Positions 55,498 through 64,000 of a DNA stretch of 64,000 nucleotides are shown here, piece after piece. This DNA is from an uncultured Phocaeicola sp. (GTDB lineage: Bacteria; Bacteroidota; Bacteroidia; Bacteroidales; Bacteroidaceae). Under the pieces are notes generated by a model, which did not search any database, had not been told where the DNA came from, and saw only the letters and a list, made by a program, of their open reading frames with translations. Numbering within the stretch: position 1 is the first letter of the stretch; every line of letters starts with the position of its first letter. The DNA lies in contig CALUGI010000009.1 of assembly GCA_944320135.1 (NCBI GenBank), forward strand, positions 1-64,000, read 5' to 3'. The translations under genes were made by a program, and so were the position numbers.

Positions 55498-55552
55498 CGT
55501 CAAACGGGAATAATCTTTCCGACATTGTTTCAAACAAAAAAACACAAAGACA

Positions 55553-56182
55553 ATGGCAGCAAAATACACCATGCAGAGAATGAACGACCTTAACCGCGAG
55601 GGAGAGACCGTACTCTACCCGAAGATGATTATCGGAAGCTGTTGCGACACCGAGGAACTGGCGGAACGGATGGCGCATGGAACCACGTTCAACAAGGGCG
55701 AAATCCTCGGAATCTTCCACCTGCTTTCAAAAGAAATGGCGGGCCAGATGGCCTCCGGACGCTCGGTCAAGATAAACGACATCGGCACGTTCACCCCCTC
55801 GCTCACGCTCAAGAAGGGGAAAGAACGCGAGTCGCCCGACGGGACGGGGAGCAAGAGGAACGCGGAAAGCATCGAAGTGGGGAAGGTCAACTTCCGCCCC
55901 TCCAAGAAATTCGTGCATGAAGTGGACAAGCAATGCGTTTTGGAACGCACGTCGCAGGTGATGGGATACCGCGTTTCGAAGTACACGCCGGAAGAGAGGC
56001 TCCGCATCGCGCAGGAACACCTTGAGACGCACGCCACACTCACCGTGCCCATCTATGCGGAACTGACAGGACTGAGCCGGACGACCGCCGGAAAGGAGCT
56101 GAAGGGATGGTACAAAACGCCCGGATCGGGCATCGGAATCGAAGGAAGAGGAAGCCACCGGATATACGTGAAGAAGGCATGA
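55553..56182 (+). CDS. long HU-family DNA-binding protein
   Basis: A 209-residue member of the HU/IHF family that is more than twice the usual 90 residues. The core (about residues 1-125) shows the HU-like helical and beta-arm features: LAERMAHGTTFNKGEILGIFHLLSKEMAGQMASGRSVKINDIGTFTPSL, a basic arm (KKGKERESPDG, GSKRNAESIEVGKVNFRPSKKF) and a closing helix. Residues about 135-209 (YTPEERLRIAQEHLETHATLTVPIYAELTGLSRTTAGKELKGWY) look like a small helix-turn-helix with a wing, a fused C-terminal module. Such long HU proteins are common in Bacteroidetes. Its own promoter overlaps an array of 21-bp repeats, which it might bind (inference). A bidirectional terminator follows. Confidence 0.85.
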   Translation: MAAKYTMQRMNDLNREGETVLYPKMIIGSCCDTEELAERMAHGTTFNKGEILGIFHLLSKEMAGQMASGRSVKINDIGTFTPSLTLKKGKERESPDGTGSKRNAESIEVGKVNFRPSKKFVHEVDKQCVLERTSQVMGYRVSKYTPEERLRIAQEHLETHATLTVPIYAELTGLSRTTAGKELKGWYKTPGSGIGIEGRGSHRIYVKKA

Positions 56183-56190
56183 ACGCGAAA

Positions 56191-56225
56191 AAAGCCGCCG
56201 GAAGCAAAATGCCCCCGGCGGCTTT
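56191..56225. terminator. bidirectional terminator between HU-family and nucleotidyltransferase genes
   Basis: Arms AAAGCCGCCGG (56191-56201) and CCGGCGGCTTT (56215-56225) around a 13-base loop. The T tail is short on the plus strand and better on the minus strand (complement of the A6 at 56188-56193). Confidence 0.7.
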
Positions 56226-56250
56226 GCATATAAATCCGCAAGTTCCGATA

Positions 56251-57156
56251 TCAGAACAGTTTCGCAGGATATTCGCCTGCGTCCACCAAAGCCTGGAGCT
56301 TGTCGACCACGCCCTGACGGTCGGCCGCGTATGTCACGCCGAACCACTTGGAAGTAGTGTCGAGCACCTTGACGGTTGCAGTTCCTTCGTTAATCAGCTT
56401 GTTCACCATCAGCGGGATGAAATATTCGCACTTCAGGTTGCCGATGTTGTCTTTCAGGAACTCGGCGAAATAGTCTTCCGAATACTTGAAATAGTCGGGA
56501 GTGAATCCCCACATGTTCATCGAAACGGGAGTGTTGTCCGGGATGCCTACCCATTCGCCTTTCTCGTCCTTATACGAAACCACCCCGTCGACACGCATGA
56601 TTTCCGTGCGCTCGACCACCGTAGTCAGATGGGCGTTTTCGTCCATCGAGCAGACGCCGCGTGCCACAGTTCCGCTCTCCGACAAGGTGTTGCCTATGCG
56701 GAAGCCCACCATGCAGTAGTCGTTCTTCGCGCCTTCGGGGATTTCAGAAAGATATTTTCCCAGAACGGCAAAGCTGTCACGCCCGTAGAAGTCGTCAGCA
56801 TTGATGACGGCAAACGGTTCCTTGATGACGTCTTTTCCCATCAGCACCGCATGGTTTGTTCCCCAAGGCTTCGTGCGCCCTTCCGGACAAGTGAAACCGG
56901 CAGGCAGATTGTCCAATTCCTGGAACACCACCTCCACCGGAATGTGGTTTTCGTACTTGCTTACGATTTTCTCACGGAAATCTTTCTCAAAATCACGACG
57001 GATAACGAAAACGAGCTTGCCGAAGCCGCCACGGATGGCATCGAAGATAGAATAGTCCATAATGGTTTCTCCGCTGGGACCTACTCCGTCAAGCTGCTTC
57101 AAACCGCCGTAACGGCTTCCCATACCGGCAGCCAATACAAATAATGTTGGTTTCAT
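56251..57156 (-). CDS. sugar-phosphate nucleotidyltransferase
   Basis: A 301-residue protein of the NTP-transferase (Rossmann-like) fold. The N-terminal signature LAAGMGSRYGGLKQLDGVGPSGETIMDYSIFDA (residues about 7-40) is the nucleotide-binding loop, and FAVINADDFYGRDSF (about 116-130) carries the metal-binding aspartates. It activates a sugar 1-phosphate with a nucleotide; the sugar is not determined from sequence. In related Bacteroidetes it is often linked to a kinase-type gene, which is not seen here. A TAACTTTG -7-like element (minus) lies at 57185-57192. Confidence 0.9.
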   Translation of the reverse strand: MKPTLFVLAAGMGSRYGGLKQLDGVGPSGETIMDYSIFDAIRGGFGKLVFVIRRDFEKDFREKIVSKYENHIPVEVVFQELDNLPAGFTCPEGRTKPWGTNHAVLMGKDVIKEPFAVINADDFYGRDSFAVLGKYLSEIPEGAKNDYCMVGFRIGNTLSESGTVARGVCSMDENAHLTTVVERTEIMRVDGVVSYKDEKGEWVGIPDNTPVSMNMWGFTPDYFKYSEDYFAEFLKDNIGNLKCEYFIPLMVNKLINEGTATVKVLDTTSKWFGVTYAADRQGVVDKLQALVDAGEYPAKLF

Positions 57157-57284
57157 AAGTGTATTAAAATGTTTAGTAACACTACAAAGTTAGGAAATAT
57201 TACGAGCATAAATAAATAGTTTTTCGATAAAATCAATTTTTTCACTACTTTTTTATATATTCGCACAGACTAACTGACATTCAG

Positions 57285-60200
57285 ATGAAACAATACATGA
57301 AATGGGGCGGAATCGCGCTGGCGGCTCCCGTCCTCTTGTTTATTATAATATGTATATTGCTCTACATCCCTCCCATACAGAACTTCATCGTAGGGAAAGC
57401 CACCCAATATGCCACGGAAGCCACAGGAATGGGCATACATATACGCCGCATTTCATTGTCGTTCCCGTTGAATCTGGTTGTTCATGACACGCAGGTCATC
57501 GACAAAAGCGACACGATACTTGACGTAAGCAAACTTACCGTAAAGGTACAGATGCTCCCTTTGGTGAGGAAACAGGTGGAAATAGACGGCATAAAAATCG
57601 AAAAAGCGTCTGTCAATACGGCCGATATGATAGAAGGCATACGGCTGGAAGGCAGTCTGGGAGAACTTTTTTTGAACTCTCACGGAGTCGACCTGACTCC
57701 TGAAACGGCCATACTGAACAGCCTTTACTTAAAAGACACCCGCATCGCCCTGACACTGGCCGACACGACAGCAACCGACACGACAACCGCAAGCGAACCC
57801 ATACGATGGAAAATCAAACTTGAAGACATTGGTTTGGAAAACGTGTCGTTCTATCTGAGAATGCCTCTCGACACAATGGACATGGACTTCGAGATAGGCA
57901 AGGCTTCGCTGCATGACGGACTCGTCGACCTGCACAAAGAGGCATACACAATCGGCAGATTCGACCTCCTGAAAAGCAGAATCGCCTACGATTCGGGAAA
58001 TTCGCAAAAGGCTGAAGACGGGCTCGACCCGTCGCACATCAGGCTGACCGACATCAACATCGGACTGGACTCCGTTTATTATGCAGGCAACGACATCCGT
58101 GCGCTTATCCGCCTGTTTGACTTGAAAGAGCGTTCAGGACTGCAAATCATATCTACAGAGGGAGAACTCCGCGCTGACAATCAGGCCATCCGCATCCCCT
58201 CGCTCCAAATCAACACCGCCAACTCCGCTTTGGAGCTGAACGCCACGGCAGACTGGAGCGTTACCGAACAAAACAAGGACGGAAAGCTGAGCGCACGCCT
58301 GATGGCCGACATCGGGAAAGCCGACATAGCCAAAGCCGTGTCCGGCCTGCCGGAAGATTTGGTGAAAGCGTTGCCCTCTGCACCGCTACAGGTGCGGTTT
58401 GGAGTTGACGGGACATTGGACAACTTGCGCCTGACCGCCTGTTCAGTGGGAATCCCCGGAAATTTCCGTTTGGAAGCAGACGGCGCACTGAACCATGTGC
58501 TCGACAGCATATCCAGAGAAGGAGGAATCAACCTGAACGGCCAATTCATCGACATGTCTTTCTTGGAACGCCTCACAGGGGGAATCACCATCCCGTCGGG
58601 AACCGTATTGAAAGGAAAAGCCGAAATGAAAGGCAATGCCCTGTCTGCCGACACCCGAATCAAGCAAGGAGAAGGAGCGCTGGAGCTAAAAGGCAGATTC
58701 GACATGGACAAGGAAGCCTATAAAGTTTCGTTGCTTGCGGACAGCCTGAACATCCACAACTTTATGCCGAACGACTCGCTTTTTGAAGTGACGGCTTCAT
58801 TGACGGCTGAAGGCGAAAAGTTCGATTTCTTCTCTCCGGCCACACGCCTGCAGGCTGAAGCGTCTTTGAACCATTTGCGCTATGGAACGCGGATATTTTC
58901 AGGCATCGGACTTGACGCCGAACTGAAACAATCGGAAGCGACCGTACATCTCAACGCCAAAGACAATGTGATGCACATAGCGTCGCAGCTGAACGCTCGG
59001 CTGAAACCGGAGAGAATCCGTGCGAAAGGCACAATTGACGTGTTCAATCTGGACTGGTACGGCATGGGGCTGACACCAACTCCTTTCAAAACGACTCAGA
59101 ATATAGAGCTGAACATGGCTACCGACATGAAGAAAAGCCATAGTGCAAGAGTATCCATGAAAAACATCCGCCTGATTACAGACAAAAGCACTTTCAGCAC
59201 AAAAGATTTGCATGTAGGCGGAACTACAGCGCGCGACTCCATACACTGCTATGTCAATGCAGGCGACCTGACTTTCTTGTTCCGCAGCAAAGGAGGAATA
59301 GACGAACTCACGGCACAGGCCGACAACCTGACGAAACTGCTTGCCAAACAATGGGAAGCCCGCAAGTTCGATCAAGAAAGGATTAAACAGGCGCTTCCTT
59401 CGGCCCAGCTTCGCGTCTTTGCCGGAAGCGACAATCCGGTATCAAACACACTTGCCATACGCAAGCTCTATTTTGACAAACTACGAGTGAACCTGACGGC
59501 CAATCCGCAAGACGGACTGAACGGAAACGCCTTCCTGTACGGGCTCCGAACGGACAGCTTGTCGCTTGACAGCATCGTATTCAAGGCTTCACAAGAACAA
59601 AATGCGCTTGCAATCAGAAGCGAAGTCAAGGCTAACGACAAGCCTTATCAGGAAGCATTCGACATTATACTGGAAAGCCGAATAGACTCCACGCACGCCA
59701 ATGTAGACATCGGATACTTCAACGGGAAGAAAGAATGCGGCGTCGACATCGGCATGAAAGCCGGGCTGGAAAAAGAAGGAATCAGCCTGCACATCACTCC
59801 ACTCAACCCGACATTGGTATACAGAAAGTTCTACGTCAACAAAGACAATTACATCTACCTGAGAGATGACGGGCGCATCATGGCCAAACTGGCCATATAC
59901 GACAAGGACCATACGGGGCTGCATCTGTACTCCACCCCTGACAGCTTGTCATTACAGGACCTTACATTGGGAATCAACCGGTTGAATATCGCAGAGTTCC
60001 GACGTATCGTTCCTTATATGCCCGACGTGGCAGGAATCATCAATCTGGAAGCACACTATGTGCAAACGGAAAGAAGCGACCAGATTGCACTGGAAGCGAA
60101 CATAGACAGCCTGGTGTTTGAAAAGCAGCCGATGGGCAACTGGGCATTAAGTGCGGTATATTTGCCCAAACAGTCGGGAGTGCAGAGCATCGACGGATTT

Positions 60201-61895
60201 ATCATGCGAAACGACAAGGAGATAGCGAGCCTGAACGGTTCCTACTATCCCGCCCGAAACGAAGAATATCCAGACAGAATTGATGCGAATATGGCTTTGT
60301 TTCATCTTCCGCTCGACATAGCCAACTCGTTCATACCTGGAGGAATGGCTGTGCTGAGCGGTGATCTCGACGGAGACTTGACTGTACGAGGGGATATCAA
60401 CAAACCGACAATGAACGGAAAGCTGAATCTGGACAGTGTCAATGTGTTCGTTCCGCAAGCATCACTGAACCTTCGCTTCGACAATCGTCCGATTGAAATC
60501 AAAGACAGCAAACTGGTGTTCGACAGATTCAAAATATTTACAAGAGGAAAGACTCCGTTCACCATAGACGGGAACGTGGACATGACAGATATGGCAAACA
60601 TAAACATGGACTTGAGAATGGACGCAAACAACTTCGAGTTGCTCAACGCGAAGAGGACGAAAGAATCTCTCGTGTTCGGCAAGCTGTATGTAGACTTCCA
60701 TTCCGTATTGAACGGAACGCCCGACAAAATGATGATCCGGGGCAATATGAATATCCGGGGAGGGAGCGATTTTACTTACATCCTGAAAGACTCGCCGCTC
60801 ACAGTGGAGGACAAACTGGGAGAAACGGTCACGTTCGCCAACTTCAACGACACGACAACCGTCAATCCAAAGTCTCTCCAGATGATTACATTGGGAGGCA
60901 TCGACATGCTTATGACACTCCATATAGATGAAGGAGTGCAATGCCGCGTAGACCTCGACGAACAAGGGAGCAATTACATGATGTTTGAGGGAGGAGGCGA
61001 CCTGTCGTTCCAATACACGATAGACGGAAACATGATTCTCAGCGGACGATACACATTGCTGAGCGGAGAATTGAAATACCAGCTTCCTATTATTCCGCTG
61101 AAAACTTTCCACATCAAAGAAGGCAGCTACATCGAATGGACGGGCGACCTCATGAACCCGAATCTGAGCATACAGGCAACGGAAAGGATGAGAGCATCCG
61201 TAGCGCAGGAAGGGCAAAGTTCACGGACTGTCAATTTCGATGTAGGCGTCGACATAAAGAACAGGCTGTCAGACCTCGGCTTTACATTCACCATTGACGC
61301 TCCCGAAGACGGAAGCGTGCAGAATGACCTTGCCGCCATGTCACCGGAAGATAAGAACAAACTTGCCGTGACGATGCTTGTCACCGGAATGTACATGGCT
61401 GAAGGAAATACGGCCAGCGGAAACGGACTGGACGCCAACAGTGTGATGAACTCATTCCTGCAAAGTCAAATCAACAAGGTTGCAGGAAGCGCACTGAAAA
61501 CCATTGACGTAAACTTTGGCATGGAGCAAACGGATGACGGCGAAACCGGAAGTACACGTACAGACTACAATTTCGAGTTCGCCAAACGTTTCTGGAACAA
61601 CCGAATCAGGGTCGTTATCGGAGGAAAAGTGTCCACCGGGAACGACACGCAACAGCAGGACGAATCGTTTATCGACAACATTTCATTGGAATACCGTCTG
61701 GACGACAGCGGCACACGCTACATCAAAGTGTTTCATGACAAGACATACGAAAATGTGCTCGACGGAGAAGTGACCGAAACGGGAGCCGGTCTCGTGCTCC
61801 GCAAGAAAGTAGGGAAATTAGGCGAACTGTTCATCTTCAGAAAAAAAAGAAAGAATCCCCAACCAACAACCGAAGAAAATGAAGAAGCTGAATAA
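57285..61895 (+). CDS. TamB-family translocation and assembly protein
   Basis: A 1536-residue envelope protein. One N-terminal membrane helix (LAAPVLLFIIICILLYI) anchors it to the inner membrane; a long periplasmic repeat of beta-strands follows, typical of AsmA/TamB proteins that form a hydrophobic groove carrying phospholipids or assisting outer-membrane protein assembly. The C-terminal TamB (DUF490) domain is recognisable (ADFTYILKDSPLT-type region, NFEFAKRFWNNRIRVVIGGKVSTGN near the end). It overlaps the next gene, a TamL/BamA-type protein, by 17 bp (61879-61895), so the partners are made together. It uses the minus-10-like TATATTCG at 57256-57263 at best weakly. Confidence 0.93.
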   Translation: MKQYMKWGGIALAAPVLLFIIICILLYIPPIQNFIVGKATQYATEATGMGIHIRRISLSFPLNLVVHDTQVIDKSDTILDVSKLTVKVQMLPLVRKQVEIDGIKIEKASVNTADMIEGIRLEGSLGELFLNSHGVDLTPETAILNSLYLKDTRIALTLADTTATDTTTASEPIRWKIKLEDIGLENVSFYLRMPLDTMDMDFEIGKASLHDGLVDLHKEAYTIGRFDLLKSRIAYDSGNSQKAEDGLDPSHIRLTDINIGLDSVYYAGNDIRALIRLFDLKERSGLQIISTEGELRADNQAIRIPSLQINTANSALELNATADWSVTEQNKDGKLSARLMADIGKADIAKAVSGLPEDLVKALPSAPLQVRFGVDGTLDNLRLTACSVGIPGNFRLEADGALNHVLDSISREGGINLNGQFIDMSFLERLTGGITIPSGTVLKGKAEMKGNALSADTRIKQGEGALELKGRFDMDKEAYKVSLLADSLNIHNFMPNDSLFEVTASLTAEGEKFDFFSPATRLQAEASLNHLRYGTRIFSGIGLDAELKQSEATVHLNAKDNVMHIASQLNARLKPERIRAKGTIDVFNLDWYGMGLTPTPFKTTQNIELNMATDMKKSHSARVSMKNIRLITDKSTFSTKDLHVGGTTARDSIHCYVNAGDLTFLFRSKGGIDELTAQADNLTKLLAKQWEARKFDQERIKQALPSAQLRVFAGSDNPVSNTLAIRKLYFDKLRVNLTANPQDGLNGNAFLYGLRTDSLSLDSIVFKASQEQNALAIRSEVKANDKPYQEAFDIILESRIDSTHANVDIGYFNGKKECGVDIGMKAGLEKEGISLHITPLNPTLVYRKFYVNKDNYIYLRDDGRIMAKLAIYDKDHTGLHLYSTPDSLSLQDLTLGINRLNIAEFRRIVPYMPDVAGIINLEAHYVQTERSDQIALEANIDSLVFEKQPMGNWALSAVYLPKQSGVQSIDGFIMRNDKEIASLNGSYYPARNEEYPDRIDANMALFHLPLDIANSFIPGGMAVLSGDLDGDLTVRGDINKPTMNGKLNLDSVNVFVPQASLNLRFDNRPIEIKDSKLVFDRFKIFTRGKTPFTIDGNVDMTDMANINMDLRMDANNFELLNAKRTKESLVFGKLYVDFHSVLNGTPDKMMIRGNMNIRGGSDFTYILKDSPLTVEDKLGETVTFANFNDTTTVNPKSLQMITLGGIDMLMTLHIDEGVQCRVDLDEQGSNYMMFEGGGDLSFQYTIDGNMILSGRYTLLSGELKYQLPIIPLKTFHIKEGSYIEWTGDLMNPNLSIQATERMRASVAQEGQSSRTVNFDVGVDIKNRLSDLGFTFTIDAPEDGSVQNDLAAMSPEDKNKLAVTMLVTGMYMAEGNTASGNGLDANSVMNSFLQSQINKVAGSALKTIDVNFGMEQTDDGETGSTRTDYNFEFAKRFWNNRIRVVIGGKVSTGNDTQQQDESFIDNISLEYRLDDSGTRYIKVFHDKTYENVLDGEVTETGAGLVLRKKVGKLGELFIFRKKRKNPQPTTEENEEAE

Positions 61896-64000
61896 CAAGA
61901 CAATATTGACCGGGCTGATGCTAATCTTCATATTGGCATCATGCTCCACAACCAAGCATCTGGCTGAAGGCGAAATGCTGTACATCGGCACGCCGACTCC
62001 GGAAATCATAAACTACGAAGAAAACGAAACGGGAGAAAGTACATTGGAAGAGGTAATGGGAGCCATCAACGTATCGCCAAACAACTCGTTCTTCGGAAGT
62101 CCGAAAATCCGATGGCCGCTTCCTTTCGGCCTATGGATCTATAACCGGTTCGAGAGATATGAGAAAGGGATAGGCAAATGGGTTTTCAACAAACTGGCGG
62201 CCGACCCCATCTATATCTCTACCGTGAATCCTGACACCCGAAGCAAGGTTGCCACAAACCTGCTGAGAGATTACGGCTACTTCAACGGAGAAGTGACATA
62301 CAAAGTAGACACCATGAACAATCCGAAGAAGGCGAAACTGAACTACACTATCAATTTCGGACATGGATACCTATTAGACTCCATCATGTACACGGGGTTC
62401 GACAAGCGTTGCGACAGCCTGATTCAGGCCAAGATGGACGAAACCTATCTTCATAAGGATGATCCGTTCAACGTGAACACGCTGAATCAGGAAAGAGAAC
62501 GGCTTGTGGAGCAGTTCAAGAACAACGGCTATTATTTCTACCGTTCGGAGTTCATCACGTTTCTTGCCGACACTATCATACGTCCCGGATACGCCAACCT
62601 GAAAGTCGTACAGCAAATCAATGTCCCGGAAGATGCCTTGCGCACCTATCATATAGGCAACACTACGGTAAACTTGATCGGCCAGAACGGAGAGCAGCCT
62701 ACAGATTCGGCCAGATTCGGCAAATTCACGGTGAAATATGCAGGAGACAAACCGGGAATACGCTTCGGAGTATTGCGCAGAAGGTTCCTATACCGGAGCG
62801 GAGAAATCTATTCACAACTGAGACAAAACTATTCACAACAGGCATTGTCGCGTCTGGGAATCTTCAAGTTCAATGAGTTCAGATATAACCAAAGGCCCGG
62901 TACGGACACACTGGACATCATGGTCAACGCAATGTTCGACCTGCCATACGATGCGGAGCTCGAACTGAACGTAAAGACCAAAAGCACCAAACAAACCGGG
63001 CCTGGAGCCATATTCAAATTATCCAGAAAGAACTTCAAGCGCATGGGGGCCTCGCTGAACCTCGAACTCAACGGCTCGTATGAATGGCAAACCAGTTCTA
63101 CCGTTGACGGAGAAAGTTCCGTGATGAACTCGTATGAACTGGGAGCCGCTCTCTCGCTGAACTTCCCGCGTCTGGTGCTTCCTTGGCAACAGAACCGGAT
63201 GAACGCTTTCCGCTTCCCCTCGCAAACGGATTTCAAAATATACGCCAACCAAGTGAACCGTGCGCGCTATTTCAAGATGCTGTCGTTCGGAGGGGAAGTA
63301 ACCTACAACTTCCAGCGCCGACGCGGCCTGAAACATACGGTCACGCCCGTTCATCTGGCTTTCAACATGCTGCAAAGGCGGACCGCCGAGTTCAACGCTA
63401 TCGCCAGCCAAAACCCGATGCTCTTCCACAGCTTGGACGACCAATTCATTCCGTCATTTACATACACACTGACTTACGACAACACATACCGGAAGAGGCG
63501 CAACCGCCTTTGGTGGGAAAATTCCCTGACTTCTGCCGGGAACGTCACCTCCATGATTTACGCTGCATTCGGACAAGATTTCAAGAAAAAGGAGAAACAG
63601 CTCTTGGGAAACCCGTTTGCACAGTTCATGAAATACTCATCAGAGTTCCGTTATCTGTTCAATATAAGCGACAAGCAACAGATTGCTACCCGCGTGATGG
63701 GAGGTGTCATCTGGGCATACGGAAACAAAACCATCGCCCCTTATAGCGAACAGTTCTATGTGGGAGGGGCAAACAGTATTCGTGCGTTCACCGTTCGCTC
63801 CATAGGTCCGGGACGCTTCCGCCCTGCCGCCACAGGCTACTCATACGTAGACGAAACCGGAGACATCAAGTTGGAGGCGAACATCGAATACCGCTTCCGG
63901 ATGCTATCGAACTTTTTGGGAGGAAACCTGAACGGCGCCGTATTCCTCGATGCCGGAAACGTGTGGCTGCTGAGAAAAGACGAAGCCAGACCCGAAGCCG
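61879..64000 (+). CDS. TamL/BamA-family lipidated outer-membrane protein, partial (3' end outside window)
   Basis: The frame opens at ATG 61879 and remains open to the window end (707 codons), so the stop lies beyond 64000. It begins MKKLNNKTILTGLMLIFIL with lipobox LASC (cysteine near residue 22), the lipidated TamA variant known from Bacteroidetes. POTRA-type regions follow, then the 16-strand barrel. In the C-terminal region visible here the barrel strands include YVGGANSIRAFTVRSIGPG (the RGF-type substrate-binding region, here RAF) and FLDAGNVWLL, the conserved DAGN segment of BamA/TamA proteins. Start choice rests on the lipoprotein signal and the overlap with tamB. It acts with TamB in the outer membrane. 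Confidence 0.93.
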   Translation, partial: MKKLNNKTILTGLMLIFILASCSTTKHLAEGEMLYIGTPTPEIINYEENETGESTLEEVMGAINVSPNNSFFGSPKIRWPLPFGLWIYNRFERYEKGIGKWVFNKLAADPIYISTVNPDTRSKVATNLLRDYGYFNGEVTYKVDTMNNPKKAKLNYTINFGHGYLLDSIMYTGFDKRCDSLIQAKMDETYLHKDDPFNVNTLNQERERLVEQFKNNGYYFYRSEFITFLADTIIRPGYANLKVVQQINVPEDALRTYHIGNTTVNLIGQNGEQPTDSARFGKFTVKYAGDKPGIRFGVLRRRFLYRSGEIYSQLRQNYSQQALSRLGIFKFNEFRYNQRPGTDTLDIMVNAMFDLPYDAELELNVKTKSTKQTGPGAIFKLSRKNFKRMGASLNLELNGSYEWQTSSTVDGESSVMNSYELGAALSLNFPRLVLPWQQNRMNAFRFPSQTDFKIYANQVNRARYFKMLSFGGEVTYNFQRRRGLKHTVTPVHLAFNMLQRRTAEFNAIASQNPMLFHSLDDQFIPSFTYTLTYDNTYRKRRNRLWWENSLTSAGNVTSMIYAAFGQDFKKKEKQLLGNPFAQFMKYSSEFRYLFNISDKQQIATRVMGGVIWAYGNKTIAPYSEQFYVGGANSIRAFTVRSIGPGRFRPAATGYSYVDETGDIKLEANIEYRFRMLSNFLGGNLNGAVFLDAGNVWLLRKDEARPEA

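Noticed and set aside
55259-55720. 153-codon minus-strand frame with seven-residue repeats
   Set aside because: The repeated peptide (IFIRTTT/LFIRTAP-type) is a direct result of the 21-bp DNA repeats; the frame runs across the promoter and start of the HU-family gene on the other strand.

Overview
The window reads as chromosomal DNA of a gut-type Bacteroidales, most likely Bacteroides/Phocaeicola or a close relative. The evidence is a SusC/SusD pair, a one-protein hybrid two-component system (periplasmic propeller sensor, kinase, receiver and AraC domain), the glycine-lipid acyltransferase pair GlsA/GlsB, a DUF4954 protein, a lipidated TamA-type protein after TamB, and promoters of the Bacteroides type (TTTG, 19-22 bp, TAnnTTTG) with few Shine-Dalgarno sites. 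Genus and species cannot be fixed from sequence reading alone.

Layout. 0-8.3 kb (minus strand) is a core block: guaB, two parvulin-type periplasmic isomerases, an OstA/LptA-like envelope protein and mutL. A tRNA-Pro(GGG) with a strong terminator sits at 8.65 kb. Next to it, 8.8-13.7 kb holds an AT-richer accessory operon of seven minus-strand genes: a PD-(D/E)xK nuclease-like protein first, then two tandem paralogues and four other small proteins, none with a firm function. A 900-bp gene-free stretch with inverted repeats separates it from glsA-glsB, a GDSL-esterase/pectinesterase fusion and its translationally coupled hybrid two-component regulator (14.6-22.7 kb).

22.8-30.1 kb (minus) carries purA, a Fur-family regulator, an AlkD-like protein, a dipeptidyl-peptidase-III-like protease overlapping a small AraC regulator, and a GH95-like glycosidase. 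recQ (plus) is followed on the minus strand by a nitroreductase, an AspT/YidE-type transporter, an M13 metallopeptidase lipoprotein, an ABC-F protein, a BASS-type transporter, class I fumarase, a thioredoxin-fold lipid/redox-type protein, DUF4954, hflX, a sugar O-acetyltransferase, a Nudix hydrolase and a Crp/Fnr regulator (32-48.4 kb). 48.9-53.8 kb is an enzyme-less SusC/SusD pair. It converges with a beta-barrel protein/lipoprotein pair. The end holds a long HU-family protein, a sugar nucleotidyltransferase, tamB and the start of a TamL/BamA-type lipoprotein that runs off the window.

The most unusual non-gene signal is a family of intergenic arrays. Short A-tracts alternate with GC-rich, often palindromic cores at a spacing near 21-24 bp (about two helical turns). 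They occur at least at 8.47, 14.36, 30.15, 34.50, 38.69, 41.50, 48.52, 53.79 and 55.37 kb. In several places they supply terminators or gene ends, and at 55.37-55.47 kb a regular 21-bp array runs into the HU-gene promoter. The accessory operon at 8.8-13.7 kb is the best candidate for an undescribed system.
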